A stretch of 23,112 bases of DNA from an uncultured Bacilli bacterium (GCA_934130405.1 CAKOXX010000018.1:1-23112), one strand, 5' to 3'; counted from the first letter of the stretch, positions 15,020 through 21,876 are shown. The notes: generated by a model from the sequence alone, not told the origin. Translations and numbers: made by a program.

Positions 15020-15096
15020 TGGCGCCTCAACTAGGACTTGAACCTAGGACCCCTTGATTAACAGTCAAGTGCTCTAACCAACTGAGCTATTGAGGC
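15020..15096 (-). tRNA. tRNA-Asn (GTT)
   Basis: 77 nt. Acceptor GCCTCAA/TTGAGGC, anticodon stem CTTGA/TCAAG, loop CTGTTAA, discriminator G, encoded CCA. Confidence 0.97.
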
Positions 15097-15103
15097 ATTA
15101 AAA

Positions 15104-15180
15104 TGGTGGGCCTGACAGGACTTGAACCTGTGACCTCTCGCTTATCAAGCGAGCGCTCTAACCAACTGAGCTACAAGCCC
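15104..15180 (-). tRNA. tRNA-Ile (GAT)
   Basis: 77 nt. Acceptor GGGCTTG/CAGGCCC, anticodon stem CTCGC/GCGAG, loop TTGATAA, discriminator A, encoded CCA. First gene of the minus-strand Ile-Asn-Glu unit. Confidence 0.97.
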
Positions 15181-15202
15181 GTCTGAATAACAGAACAATT
15201 TA

Positions 15203-15231
15203 ATATTACAACAATTTGTTATATAAATCAA
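15203..15231 (-). promoter_or_regulatory. Proximal promoter of the Ile-Asn-Glu tRNA unit
   Basis: Minus strand TTGATT (15226-15231), 17-bp spacer, TAATAT (15203-15208). The -10 hexamer is the same as that of the tRNA-Ser promoter. Confidence 0.65.
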
Positions 15232-15275
15232 GTCTTTTTTTCTAAATTTGTAATATATTTCCGACTTGCATATTT

Positions 15276-15304
15276 AGAATAGCAAACATATTATGAAAAA
15301 TCAA
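15276..15304 (-). promoter_or_regulatory. Distal promoter of the Ile-Asn-Glu tRNA unit
   Basis: Minus strand TTGATT (15299-15304), 17-bp spacer, TATTCT (15276-15281) with TGC before it (extended -10). It would act in tandem with the promoter at 15203-15231. Confidence 0.55.
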
Positions 15305-15321
15305 GCTTTTTTTGAAAAATA

Positions 15322-15350
15322 TTGTGATAAATTTCATCTTTTGTTATAAT
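15322..15350 (+). promoter_or_regulatory. Promoter of the rluA-sigG region
   Basis: TTGTGA (15322-15327), 17-bp spacer, TATAAT (15345-15350) with TGT before it. A vegetative sigma-A type promoter; predicted leader about 17 nt. Confidence 0.75.
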
Positions 15351-15373
15351 CTTCTAAGAAAAGAGGTGCACCT

Positions 15374-16216
15374 ATGCAGAAAAAAGTTGAAAAAGAGGGG
15401 TTATTACTAGAAACAATTTTAGAATTATTCAAAGAACAAAGTCATAAAAAATTAAAATCTTATCTAAAAAACAATAGTATTTTCGTAAATGGCAAGTGTA
15501 TTACAGCTTATAACTACAAAGTTAGAAAAAATGACATCATCGAAATACGTAAAGATTACAAGACTCATAAAAAATGTCCATTAAAAATTTTATATGAAGA
15601 TGAATATTTTTTAGTAATTGATAAACCAGCACATTTATTAACGATTGCTACTACCAAAGAAAAAGAAAAAACCGCTTATCATATAATGCGCGAATTTATC
15701 AAAGAAAGAAACAGTAAAGATAAAATATTTATCCTTCATCGACTAGACAAAGATACTTCTGGAATAGTAATCTTTGTCAAAGATGAAAAAATTAAAGAAC
15801 TATTACAAAATGATTGGAATAATTTAATAGAAGATAGAGAATATATGGCAATCGTTCCTAAAGGAATCAAGTCATATACCAACTACACGTGCTATTTAAA
15901 AGAAGATAGTAATTATAGGGTATATGTTACCAATGATAAGCAAGCTAAAAAAGCAATAACTTCTGTAACCTTACTAAAAGAAAAAGGAAATTACTCTCAA
16001 ATTAAAGTAAATATTAAAACAGGACGAAAAAACCAAATCAGAGCAGTATTGTCTCATTTAGGTTATCCTATTGTAGGTGATGTAAAATATGAAAGTCCAA
16101 TTAAAGCCAAAAGACTATTATTGCACGCTTCAAAAATAGTCTTAACAAATCCAGCTAATAACAAAAAATATATCTTTGAAAGTAAACTACCAAGAGAATT
16201 TCAAAGATATGTATAA
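15374..16216 (+). CDS. RluA-family pseudouridine synthase
   Basis: 280 aa cytoplasmic RNA-modifying enzyme that isomerises specific uridines, usually in 23S rRNA. Residues about 15-60 are an S4-like RNA-binding domain (LKSYLKNNSIFVNGK...YKVRKNDIIEI). The catalytic aspartate is D125 in HRLDKDTSGIVIF, and DKPAHLL precedes it as usual. The C-terminal TGRxHQIR motif appears as TGRKNQIR, with His to Asn. Which of RluA, RluC or RluD it matches cannot be decided here. The Shine-Dalgarno AGAGGTG lies five bases before the ATG. Its stop codon is 43 bp from sigG, and no terminator separates them, so its vegetative promoter would also drive sigG readthrough mRNA. Confidence 0.92.
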   Translation: MQKKVEKEGLLLETILELFKEQSHKKLKSYLKNNSIFVNGKCITAYNYKVRKNDIIEIRKDYKTHKKCPLKILYEDEYFLVIDKPAHLLTIATTKEKEKTAYHIMREFIKERNSKDKIFILHRLDKDTSGIVIFVKDEKIKELLQNDWNNLIEDREYMAIVPKGIKSYTNYTCYLKEDSNYRVYVTNDKQAKKAITSVTLLKEKGNYSQIKVNIKTGRKNQIRAVLSHLGYPIVGDVKYESPIKAKRLLLHASKIVLTNPANNKKYIFESKLPREFQRYV

Positions 16217-16240
16217 AAAAATTATCTTTCTATCATTATA
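16211..16240 (+). promoter_or_regulatory. Sigma-G type promoter of sigG
   Basis: GTATA (16211-16215), exactly 18 bp, CATTATA (16234-16240). This fits the published B. subtilis sigma-G consensus GHATR-N18-CATXHTA at every specified position. It indicates autoregulation by sigma-G. The predicted start is near 16247, inside the 3' arm of the leader hairpin, about 13 nt before the ATG. Confidence 0.7.
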
Positions 16241-16255
16241 AAGATAGAAAGGTGA
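16222..16255 (+). promoter_or_regulatory. Hairpin sequestering the sigG ribosome-binding site
   Basis: CTTTCTATC (16226-16234) pairs perfectly with GATAGAAAG (16243-16251). Four more pairs (two A-U, two G-U) extend the stem to 16222/16255, so the Shine-Dalgarno AAAGGTGA lies wholly in the 3' arm. There is no T-tract, so it is not a terminator. B. subtilis sigG is reported to carry a leader hairpin that occludes its ribosome site; this looks like a counterpart. Confidence 0.7.
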
Positions 16256-16259
16256 TAAA

Positions 16260-17033
16260 ATGTCAAACTATAAAGTAGAAATTAGTGGAGTAGATACTAG
16301 AAACTTAAAAGTATTAACTAATGAAGAAATGGTCGAGTTATTCAAAAACATTAAGACAAATCCGTTTGCAAGAAATGATTTAGTAGAAGGTAATTTAAAA
16401 TTGGTTCTAAGTATCTTGAAAAAGTTTAAAAATTATAATGAAAACCTAGATGATTTATTTCAAGTCGGTTGTGTCGGATTAGTCAAATCAATAGATAACT
16501 TTGATCTTTCTCAAAATGTAAAATTTTCAACTTATGCAGTACCAATGATTATCGGAGAAATAAGACGATATTTAAGAGACAATAACACGATAAGAGTAAG
16601 TCGCTCTGTTAAAGACTTGGCCTATAAAGCATTAAAATATAAAGAAGAGTACGTTTTAACAAACGGAAGAGAACCGTCTTGTGAAGAAATCAGTCAAAAA
16701 CTAGACTGTACAACTTATGACGTTGTTAATGCCTTAGAAGCTTTACGAAATCCAATCTCTATGTTTGAACCGATTTATAGTGATGGTGGAGATACAATTT
16801 TTCTATATGATCAAATCGAAGACAAAAAACAAAAAGGTAGTGAGATGGAAAATCGTCTTGCTACTAGTGATGCTATTACAATGCTTCCAGATCGATGCCA
16901 ACATATTTTAGAAGAAAGATTTATTATTGGTAAAACACAAATGGAAGTAGCAGAAGAATTAGCTATTAGTCAAGCACAAGTTTCACGCTTAGAAAAAACT
17001 GCTGTAAAACAACTAAAGAAAATACTTAAATAG
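16260..17033 (+). CDS. sigG: Forespore sporulation sigma factor sigma-G
   Basis: 257 aa; B. subtilis SigG is 260. It directs late forespore transcription. The N-terminal KVEISGVDTRNLKVL is the SigG-specific leader (KVEICGVDT in B. subtilis) and separates it from SigF. Region 2 is unmistakable: DDLFQVGCVGLVKSIDNFDLSQNVKFSTYAVPMIIGEIRRYLRDN-type blocks at about residues 68-112. Region 3 includes FEPIYSDGGDTIFLYDQI, and region 4 has the helix-turn-helix TQMEVAEELAISQAQVSRLEK near 226-246. It is not beside spoIIGA-sigE, its usual neighbours, but ylmC follows as in B. subtilis. A sigma-G promoter and ribosome-site hairpin precede it. Confidence 0.96.
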   Translation: MSNYKVEISGVDTRNLKVLTNEEMVELFKNIKTNPFARNDLVEGNLKLVLSILKKFKNYNENLDDLFQVGCVGLVKSIDNFDLSQNVKFSTYAVPMIIGEIRRYLRDNNTIRVSRSVKDLAYKALKYKEEYVLTNGREPSCEEISQKLDCTTYDVVNALEALRNPISMFEPIYSDGGDTIFLYDQIEDKKQKGSEMENRLATSDAITMLPDRCQHILEERFIIGKTQMEVAEELAISQAQVSRLEKTAVKQLKKILK

Positions 17034-17076
17034 AATAGTATTTCTTTTTTTGCATAAAAATTAATAGGTGGTCAGA

Positions 17077-17307
17077 GTGAGATTATCAGATTTACAAAAT
17101 AAAGATATTGTTAATACAATAGATGGTCGAAATGTTGGAAATATAATTGACGTAAAAATAGACCAGCTAAACGGCACTATTCTTTCTTTAGTAGTAGAAC
17201 CAAACAAAAAAATGATTTCTTTTATGAACAGGGGAGTCGAAGAAGAAATATCTTGGAAAAATATAGAAAGAATCGGCGAAGACGTTATTTTGGTACGTCT
17301 AGAATGA
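17077..17307 (+). CDS. ylmC: YlmC/YmxH family PRC-barrel sporulation-associated protein
   Basis: 76 aa from the GTG at 17077, chosen over a GTG at 17068 because AGGTGG (17066-17071) sits five bases before it and the resulting MRLSDLQNKDIVN start matches the family. PRC-barrel fold: GRNVGNIIDVKID, then a strand-rich middle, then ISWKNIERIGEDVILVR, which is nearly the B. subtilis YlmC ending. Precise role unknown. In B. subtilis ylmC lies a little downstream of sigG, and the order is kept here with 43 bp between. The stop overlaps the yunB start (ATGA). Confidence 0.9.
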   Translation: MRLSDLQNKDIVNTIDGRNVGNIIDVKIDQLNGTILSLVVEPNKKMISFMNRGVEEEISWKNIERIGEDVILVRLE

Positions 17308-18047
17308 TTAAACATCAGCGACTTAGACTAAAAAAAGTCAATAATTGTAAATCAAAGACATTTCCTTTTTTTATTGGAAGCATTTTTTTCTCATTCGTAT
17401 TAGCAATAGTTATTATTTTTAAAGCAGGTAAGAATTTAGAAAAATCAATAACAGATTATGCAACGATAGAAACAAAAAGAGTGGCAACCGCCATTTTAAA
17501 TGACGTTATTAGAAACTGTAATTTTTCAGAAGAAAATCTATACGAAATAGTGAAAAACAATACACAAGAGATAGAACTAATCAATTACAATTCTAAAGAG
17601 GTAAATAATATATTAAGTAAAATAAACAAAAAAATCACAAAAAAACTTCTTGAACTTGAGCGAGGAGAGACTCAAAATATATCTCTATCAGATGGATTAA
17701 AAGGTAAGAGTTATACTTATCTAAAAAATGGTGTTGTTTGCGATATACCAGTAGGTAGTTTAACAGGAAATTCTTTATTAATTAATACAACAATGACAAT
17801 TCCAATTAGATTTTCCTTTGTTGGAAGTGTTAAAAGTAATCTAGATGTTAAAGTTACTTCTTATGGATTAAATAATGCTCTAGTAGAACTATCGATAATC
17901 GCTGAGATAACTGAGCAAATTACACTTCCACATACATCTAAAGAAGTTAAAGTCTCTTCAAGCATTCCAATTGTTACTGAACTTATTCAAGGTAAGATAC
18001 CATACTATTATCAAGGAGGGCTAGAAAAAAATTCTAATTTGAGTTAA
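17304..18047 (+). CDS. yunB: Sporulation protein YunB
   Basis: 247 aa from the ATG at 17304, which overlaps the ylmC stop as ATGA. It has no ribosome site of its own, so translational coupling is likely. One membrane helix at residues about 19-40, then an exported-side domain. Family features: the IETKRVATAILNDVI helix, IPVGSLTGNSLL, and IPIRFSFVGSVKSNLDVKVTSYGLNNALVEL, closely matching B. subtilis YunB (VPLGQ...VRFEVVGSVKTD...YGINNALLE). YunB is needed for normal spore formation and is made in the mother cell in B. subtilis; its molecular activity is not established. Here it sits in a sigG-ylmC-yunB-yutD run. Confidence 0.9.
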   Translation: MIKHQRLRLKKVNNCKSKTFPFFIGSIFFSFVLAIVIIFKAGKNLEKSITDYATIETKRVATAILNDVIRNCNFSEENLYEIVKNNTQEIELINYNSKEVNNILSKINKKITKKLLELERGETQNISLSDGLKGKSYTYLKNGVVCDIPVGSLTGNSLLINTTMTIPIRFSFVGSVKSNLDVKVTSYGLNNALVELSIIAEITEQITLPHTSKEVKVSSSIPIVTELIQGKIPYYYQGGLEKNSNLS

Positions 18048-18071
18048 AATGTGATGAGAAAGAGGAATATT

Positions 18072-18341
18072 ATGATTGAATTTTTTGATAATAAATATGA
18101 AGTGATTATTGGTAAAGAAAACTTTAATAAGGAAACAGTAGAAAATTTACTTACTGATTACTTTGAACCATATGACTATATTTTTGGTGATTATGCTTAT
18201 GACAAACTAAGACTAAAAGGATATTATGATAGTAATAACAGAAGTAAAAAAGAAATTAATGATATTAAAGGATTAGATAATTATATAAAAAATTACTGTG
18301 CTTATGGCTGCCAATATTTTCTGTTAAAAAAGATAAAATGA
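18072..18341 (+). CDS. yutD: YutD-family protein
   Basis: 89 aa from the ATG at 18072, with AAAGAGG (18059-18065) six bases upstream; an earlier in-frame GTG at 18051 has weaker support. The core YDYIFGDYAYDKLRLKGYY and the C-terminal NYCAYGCQYFLLKK match B. subtilis YutD (YDYIVGDWGYNQLRLKGF...YCNFGCAYFVLEK). Function is unknown. In B. subtilis yutD maps close to yunB, yutH and yutI, so its place beside yunB is shared context. It ends the run started by sigG; a terminator follows within 20 bp. Confidence 0.88.
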   Translation: MIEFFDNKYEVIIGKENFNKETVENLLTDYFEPYDYIFGDYAYDKLRLKGYYDSNNRSKKEINDIKGLDNYIKNYCAYGCQYFLLKKIK

Positions 18342-18357
18342 TTTGTTAGGTTACAAG

Positions 18358-18390
18358 AATAGAAAAAAAGCTTTCTATTTTTGTTTTTTT
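18358..18390 (+). terminator. Terminator after yutD
   Basis: AATAGAAA (18358-18365) pairs with TTTCTATT (18372-18379) over AAAAGC, followed by a T-rich tract through 18390. The stem is AT-rich and probably leaky. Confidence 0.65.
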
Positions 18391-18391
18391 A

Positions 18392-18400
18392 TGTTACTAT
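18392..18400 (+). promoter_or_regulatory. Extended -10 for the DUF1292 gene
   Basis: TGTTACTAT (TACTAT at 18395-18400), immediately after the terminator T-tract; no clear -35. A start near 18407 would leave a leader of about 29 nt containing GAGGGAGGAAG. Confidence 0.45.
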
Positions 18401-18435
18401 TATTTTGTAGAATAGCGAGGGAGGAAGAATATAAT

Positions 18436-18699
18436 ATGGAAAATAGAGAAAAAAAGATAATGTCAATCGTACAAGAAGATGGTTCTATTGATGAAGTAGA
18501 AGTTGTAATCGCGTTTGAATTTAAAGATACAAAAAAAGAATATGTAGTATACACAAAAAATGAAAAAGATGCTAATGGTAATGTTACTGTTTATGTGTCA
18601 AGTGTTGACCGCAGTGGGGAAACTCCACAGTTGTTTGGCGTAGATAATGAGGAAGAATGGAATAGAGTAAAGGACGTATTACGTAAGTTATCACAATAA
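18436..18699 (+). CDS. DUF1292 (UPF0473/YrzB-type) small acidic protein
   Basis: 87 aa from the ATG at 18436; the upstream in-frame codons run through the terminator and promoter and are not coding. The pattern is MSIVQEDGSIDEVEVVIAFEFKDTKKEYVVYTKNE, then VSSVDRSGETPQLFGVDNEEEWNRVKDVLRKL. This is the DUF1292 fold found in most Bacillota, usually beside ruvX (yrrK) and yrzL. Function unknown. Here it instead precedes the 590-aa coiled-coil gene with a 17-bp gap, so an operon is likely. Confidence 0.85.
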   Translation: MENREKKIMSIVQEDGSIDEVEVVIAFEFKDTKKEYVVYTKNEKDANGNVTVYVSSVDRSGETPQLFGVDNEEEWNRVKDVLRKLSQ

Positions 18700-18716
18700 A
18701 TGGTGGAGGCATAATT

Positions 18717-20489
18717 ATGAGTAAAGAAGAAAAAAAGATAAAAGAATTGGAAGAACTTGGTATTAGTCTTGTAGAAGATCCTGTTAATACTATCAATAGA
18801 GCTAATCCGGCCAAATTAAAACTACAGGCTCTAACATTTATGGCTATAGCTAAGATAGAGATGTATTTCTTGGAAAAAATGTTAAAGCAAGCTGAAACGG
18901 CTAAAGATTTGGCAAACAAAAATATTGCATCAGTTAATATGTCTGATGCTGATAAAAATGCCTTTCTTGACCAAATTGATAAAAATGTTAGCATTTTGGC
19001 AAAAAAGGTTGAAGACTTTAAAACAAATTATTCTAGGTTAATAGCTGGTAGTAAGCGTACTTTGAGAGTGCCAGAAAATAATACTAAAAGGTTATTTTTT
19101 CGTGGTTCTAGTATCGATAAAGAAGCAATGGTTGATGTCGCTAACTCATATAAAGAAATTAATAGTATTTTTTCAGAGGCAAAATCTGCATTTTCTACTA
19201 TGGCAAAGCCTATAAAACGTGATGTTGAAATTAGTGCTGTTGAACAGGATAATATTAAAAATGCAGTTTATCAGGCACTTAATGGTATTAATGGAAAAAA
19301 TATTAATGATAAGAATTATCAAACTGCATTTTCCAAAGTGACTGATTCTGCAATGAAAGAGTTAGAAAAGACTAATATTGTAAACAAAGAACAAAAATTA
19401 GATGATTTCTTTAATAGTGAAGAAAAACGTACTGAATTAGATGATAATGCTCTTAGAAATGTTTTAAAAGAAGGAAAAGTTGTTTCAACTAAAGAAAATC
19501 CTTCTTCAGATAATCATTTTGTTAAGAATTCTAAAGCAATTGATACCTCAAAAGTAGCATCCTCTGAAAATAATCTTAGTGGTATTTCAGGGGAAGGACA
19601 AGCTTCAATTGAACCACTTGCTGCGAAAGATAATATCTCTATATTTGATGGAAGTAACATTTTTTCTAACAGTACCCCAATTACTGGTGAAAGTAAGTTG
19701 ATAAATGATACTTCATCAAGCAATCCAAAAAAAGCGGATGTGATTTTTGAACAACAGAGTTCAGAGAAGTCTGATGATTTGTCTGACAAGACTATAAGTG
19801 AATTAACTGGTAAAATTATGAAAGATAAGACTTCAATATTTGATACTGTTTTAAAACCTGAGATGGTTGAAGTTACAACCACATCTAATGAGACACCTTC
19901 TGTAGATGAAGCAACTGATGTTAAAGAAATTATTCCTGATGTGGATGAATTGAGACAACAATTAAATGAATCAGTATTTGAAATAGAACAAAACAGATTG
20001 GGTAAAGAAGAAGCTAAAGAACAATATAACAAAGAAAAAAGTACTAGGGAATTAAAACAAAAAGAATTATCTCAAAGTAGACAAGAATTAGAAGATATAA
20101 AACAAGATATAAAGAAAAAAGAAAAAGAACAACAAAGTATTGGAAAACTTAATAATGATATTGAAGTGGCGCTTAAATTGAAGAAACAGATAGAAGAAAA
20201 TAAGCGTCAAGCTGCTCAAGAGGCTGAGGAAGCAAGGAAGTATCAAGAAAGTTTAGAAGAGGAACACCAAAAACAAGTTAAAGTTGATAAGGAAAAACAG
20301 GGCGTTTTAGAAGAAAAAAATAGATTAACAGCAGAAAACTCAAAAGTTTCTTCTAATCTTCAAGCTGAGAGAGAAAGACTGGAAGTTTTAAGAAAAGAAT
20401 TACAGTCATTTGGCTCTGGCAATCAAGATGGAATTACAGGAAATGTTAAAGAATCAAGTGTTTCATTTAGTACACCTATAAAAAGATAA
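18717..20489 (+). CDS. Unrecognised 590-aa protein: helical N-domain, Ser-rich linker, coiled-coil C-terminus
   Basis: No family recognised. No signal peptide or membrane helix, so probably cytoplasmic. Residues 1-240 are helix-rich (KLQALTFMAIAKIEMYFLEKMLKQAE; SYKEINSIFSEAKSAF) and look folded. Residues about 245-405 are Ser/Thr/Asp/Asn-rich and look disordered. They and the following junction carry four copies of a short [SV][IV]F[DE] motif at 308-311, 342-345, 373-376 and 419-422; the first and third are both preceded by D(N/K)(I/T). Residues about 405-560 are Glu/Lys/Gln-rich heptad-like coiled coil (LRQQLNESVFEIEQ... RQELEDIKQDIKKKE... ERERLEVLRKELQ). A GGTGGAGG ribosome site precedes the ATG. 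Two-gene unit with DUF1292. A scaffold or structural role is a guess from shape only. Confidence 0.8.
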   Translation: MSKEEKKIKELEELGISLVEDPVNTINRANPAKLKLQALTFMAIAKIEMYFLEKMLKQAETAKDLANKNIASVNMSDADKNAFLDQIDKNVSILAKKVEDFKTNYSRLIAGSKRTLRVPENNTKRLFFRGSSIDKEAMVDVANSYKEINSIFSEAKSAFSTMAKPIKRDVEISAVEQDNIKNAVYQALNGINGKNINDKNYQTAFSKVTDSAMKELEKTNIVNKEQKLDDFFNSEEKRTELDDNALRNVLKEGKVVSTKENPSSDNHFVKNSKAIDTSKVASSENNLSGISGEGQASIEPLAAKDNISIFDGSNIFSNSTPITGESKLINDTSSSNPKKADVIFEQQSSEKSDDLSDKTISELTGKIMKDKTSIFDTVLKPEMVEVTTTSNETPSVDEATDVKEIIPDVDELRQQLNESVFEIEQNRLGKEEAKEQYNKEKSTRELKQKELSQSRQELEDIKQDIKKKEKEQQSIGKLNNDIEVALKLKKQIEENKRQAAQEAEEARKYQESLEEEHQKQVKVDKEKQGVLEEKNRLTAENSKVSSNLQAERERLEVLRKELQSFGSGNQDGITGNVKESSVSFSTPIKR

Positions 20490-20500
20490 TACATCATTTT

Positions 20501-20540
20501 AAAAATGAGTGAGAAATTATGATAGTCTTACTCATTTTTT
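20501..20540 (+). terminator. Terminator after the 590-aa gene
   Basis: AAAAATGAGTGAG (20501-20513) pairs with CTTACTCATTTTT (20527-20539), 13 bp with one G-U pair, ending in a T-run to 20540. Confidence 0.9.
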
Positions 20541-20581
20541 AGTGTTTATTAAAATATTAAAAAACAAATAATTTATTTTTG

Positions 20582-20611
20582 TTGGTGATTTAGTTAAATA
20601 GTGCTTATAGT
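20582..20611 (+). promoter_or_regulatory. Candidate promoter for the YutH-like gene
   Basis: TTGGTG (20582-20587), 18-bp spacer, TATAGT (20606-20611) is a passable sigma-A site. An alternative is AC (20612-20613), 17 bp, CATATTATT (20631-20639), close to the sigma-K pattern AC-N17-CATAnnnTA except for the last base. Its start would fall on the Shine-Dalgarno, so neither is certain. The rest of 20541-20644 is AT-rich with nothing else recognised. Confidence 0.4.
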
Positions 20612-20656
20612 ACTAATTTAGTATTTTCATCATATTATTAAGTAGAGGTGATAAAA

Positions 20657-21583
20657 ATTAAAAATTTTATTGGTTATTATTATCACCTTTATCCTGTAGA
20701 AATTATTAGGAGTTCAAAAACTTATAAGTTTTACATGAATACCATGACTTATCTGTTATATTTAGTTTCAGATTTTCAAGGAGAAATTAATGAGCAGGTG
20801 TTGTTGAATAAAGCTCTTGAAAAGAATAACTTTCACTCTACTATTATAATTAATTGTTTTGGGAAAGCTTATTCCTTGATTGAAGGAAAATGGTATGTGT
20901 TGGTTATGTATAATTTTATTAACAGAAGAATATGTATAGATGATTTGGCAAATATTGGAAATAATTATTTAAAAGATGGTAATTATAGAAATTTAGATAG
21001 AAGTAATTGGTATATACTTTGGTGTAAAAAAATTGATTATTTTGAATACCAGAAGAGCTATATTCGTAATAAATATCCACTTCTTTATAATACTATAGAT
21101 TATTTTATTGGTTATGCAGAGATTGCTATTAGTTATCTAAATGAAATAAATAGAAAAATTAAAAAAAATATGTTAGATAACTTAGTTATTTGTCATAAAA
21201 GATTGTATATTAATTCTGAATTGTTTGATTTTTATAATCCATTTTCATTGATTTTAGATTACAAAGCTCGTGATATTGGAGAATATCTAAAAAGTTTATT
21301 TTTTTATGGTTATAATGATGAACAGGTAAAAAAAATATTACTCATTTGTAATAGTTCTTATCAAAGACATTTAGTTATGGCAAGAGTAATGTTTCCTAGT
21401 TTTTATTTTGATTGTTATGAAAATATTATCAATGGTGTGGTTAATGAGAATGAAATTTTACCAATTTTAGATAAAATAAAAGATTATGAAGATTTTTTAC
21501 TTTACCTTTATAATCTTTTAAAAGAAACAGATTTTTTGATTAGAATTGATTTTTTAGAAAAATCTAATTTTTATCATCATTAA
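20657..21583 (+). CDS. Divergent YutH/CotS-like spore coat kinase-family protein, probable ATT start
   Basis: 308 codons from ATT at 20657. The start is placed there because GAGGTG (20645-20650) lies six bases upstream, the same arrangement as sigG (AAAGGTGATAAAATG); an in-frame GTG at 20648 would overlap that Shine-Dalgarno. The protein is Tyr/Asn/Ile-rich. Recognisable blocks are ICHKRLYINSELFDF near residue 180, in the place of the CotS-family HxDxxxxN catalytic loop but without the Asp, and ILDYKARDIGEYLKSLFF, which resembles the YutH ending (YDHPSRDLAEWIR). That suggests a pseudokinase-like coat protein. Nearby YutI-, YutD- and YunB-type genes support YutH. It overlaps the convergent NifU-like gene by 20 bp. 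Assignment is tentative. Confidence 0.6.
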   Translation: MKNFIGYYYHLYPVEIIRSSKTYKFYMNTMTYLLYLVSDFQGEINEQVLLNKALEKNNFHSTIIINCFGKAYSLIEGKWYVLVMYNFINRRICIDDLANIGNNYLKDGNYRNLDRSNWYILWCKKIDYFEYQKSYIRNKYPLLYNTIDYFIGYAEIAISYLNEINRKIKKNMLDNLVICHKRLYINSELFDFYNPFSLILDYKARDIGEYLKSLFFYGYNDEQVKKILLICNSSYQRHLVMARVMFPSFYFDCYENIINGVVNENEILPILDKIKDYEDFLLYLYNLLKETDFLIRIDFLEKSNFYHH

Positions 21584-21812
21584 TATTTTTTACTTCTTTG
21601 ACTTCTTCAATTTCGTTCATAATCATTTGTTCAATTCCATCTTTTAATGTAATATCTAAGTAATCACAGTCGACACAAGCTCCTCCTAGGCTAACATAAA
21701 CAATTCCATCTTTGTAACTAATAAATTCTAAGGAACCTCCATCACTTATTAAAAATGGTTTTAATTCGTCTATAATTTCTCTTATTCTAGCTTCTATTTG
21801 CTCTTCGTTCAT
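21564..21812 (-). CDS. NifU-like C-terminal domain Fe-S scaffold (YutI/NfuA type)
   Basis: 82 aa from the ATG at 21812; GGTG lies six bases upstream, and the further TTG/GTG codons are part of the ribosome site. Family blocks: IREIIDELKPFLISDGGSLEFISYKDGIVYVSLGGACVDCDYLDITLKDGIE. The two cysteines of GACVDC (CxxC) bind a [4Fe-4S] cluster at a dimer interface and pass it to client enzymes; both are present. B. subtilis YutI is the likely equivalent. No N-terminal A-type domain, so it is the short form. Its 3' end overlaps the convergent YutH-like gene by 20 bp. Confidence 0.93.
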   Translation of the reverse strand: MNEEQIEARIREIIDELKPFLISDGGSLEFISYKDGIVYVSLGGACVDCDYLDITLKDGIEQMIMNEIEEVKEVKNINDDKN

Positions 21813-21828
21813 ATTTATCACCAAATTT

Positions 21829-21857
21829 ATTATACGTAAATTTTAGCTTTTCGTAAA
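21829..21857 (-). promoter_or_regulatory. Promoter of the NifU-like gene
   Basis: Minus strand TTTACG (21852-21857), 17-bp spacer, TATAAT (21829-21834). Predicted start near 21822 gives only about 10 nt before the ATG, beginning at the GGTG Shine-Dalgarno. Confidence 0.6.
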
Positions 21858-21876
21858 GGTAGAAATGTGTTATAAT
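21848..21876 (+). promoter_or_regulatory. Promoter of the S1-domain gene
   Basis: TATAAT (21871-21876) preceded by TGT (extended -10), with a poor TTTTCG (21848-21853) at 17 bp. Its -35 region overlaps that of the divergent NifU-like gene. Predicted leader about 13 nt. Confidence 0.6.

Noticed and set aside
15360..15373. AGGTGCACCT palindrome over the rluA ribosome site
   Set aside because: With no loop bases, RNA folding would leave at most three pairs, so it is unlikely to block translation.
17034..17076. Possible sigma-E or sigma-K promoter before ylmC (CATAAAAAT)
   Set aside because: The -10 lacks the required T at position 8 and no matching upstream element has acceptable spacing; the short AGAA/TTCT repeat before the T-run is too weak to call a terminator.
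18584..18994. 136-codon minus-strand frame
   Set aside because: Antisense to the DUF1292 and 590-aa genes with no ribosome site; codon pattern is the mirror of the real genes.
19514..20032. 172-codon minus-strand frame
   Set aside because: Antisense shadow of the Ser/Asp-rich linker of the 590-aa gene; no start signals.
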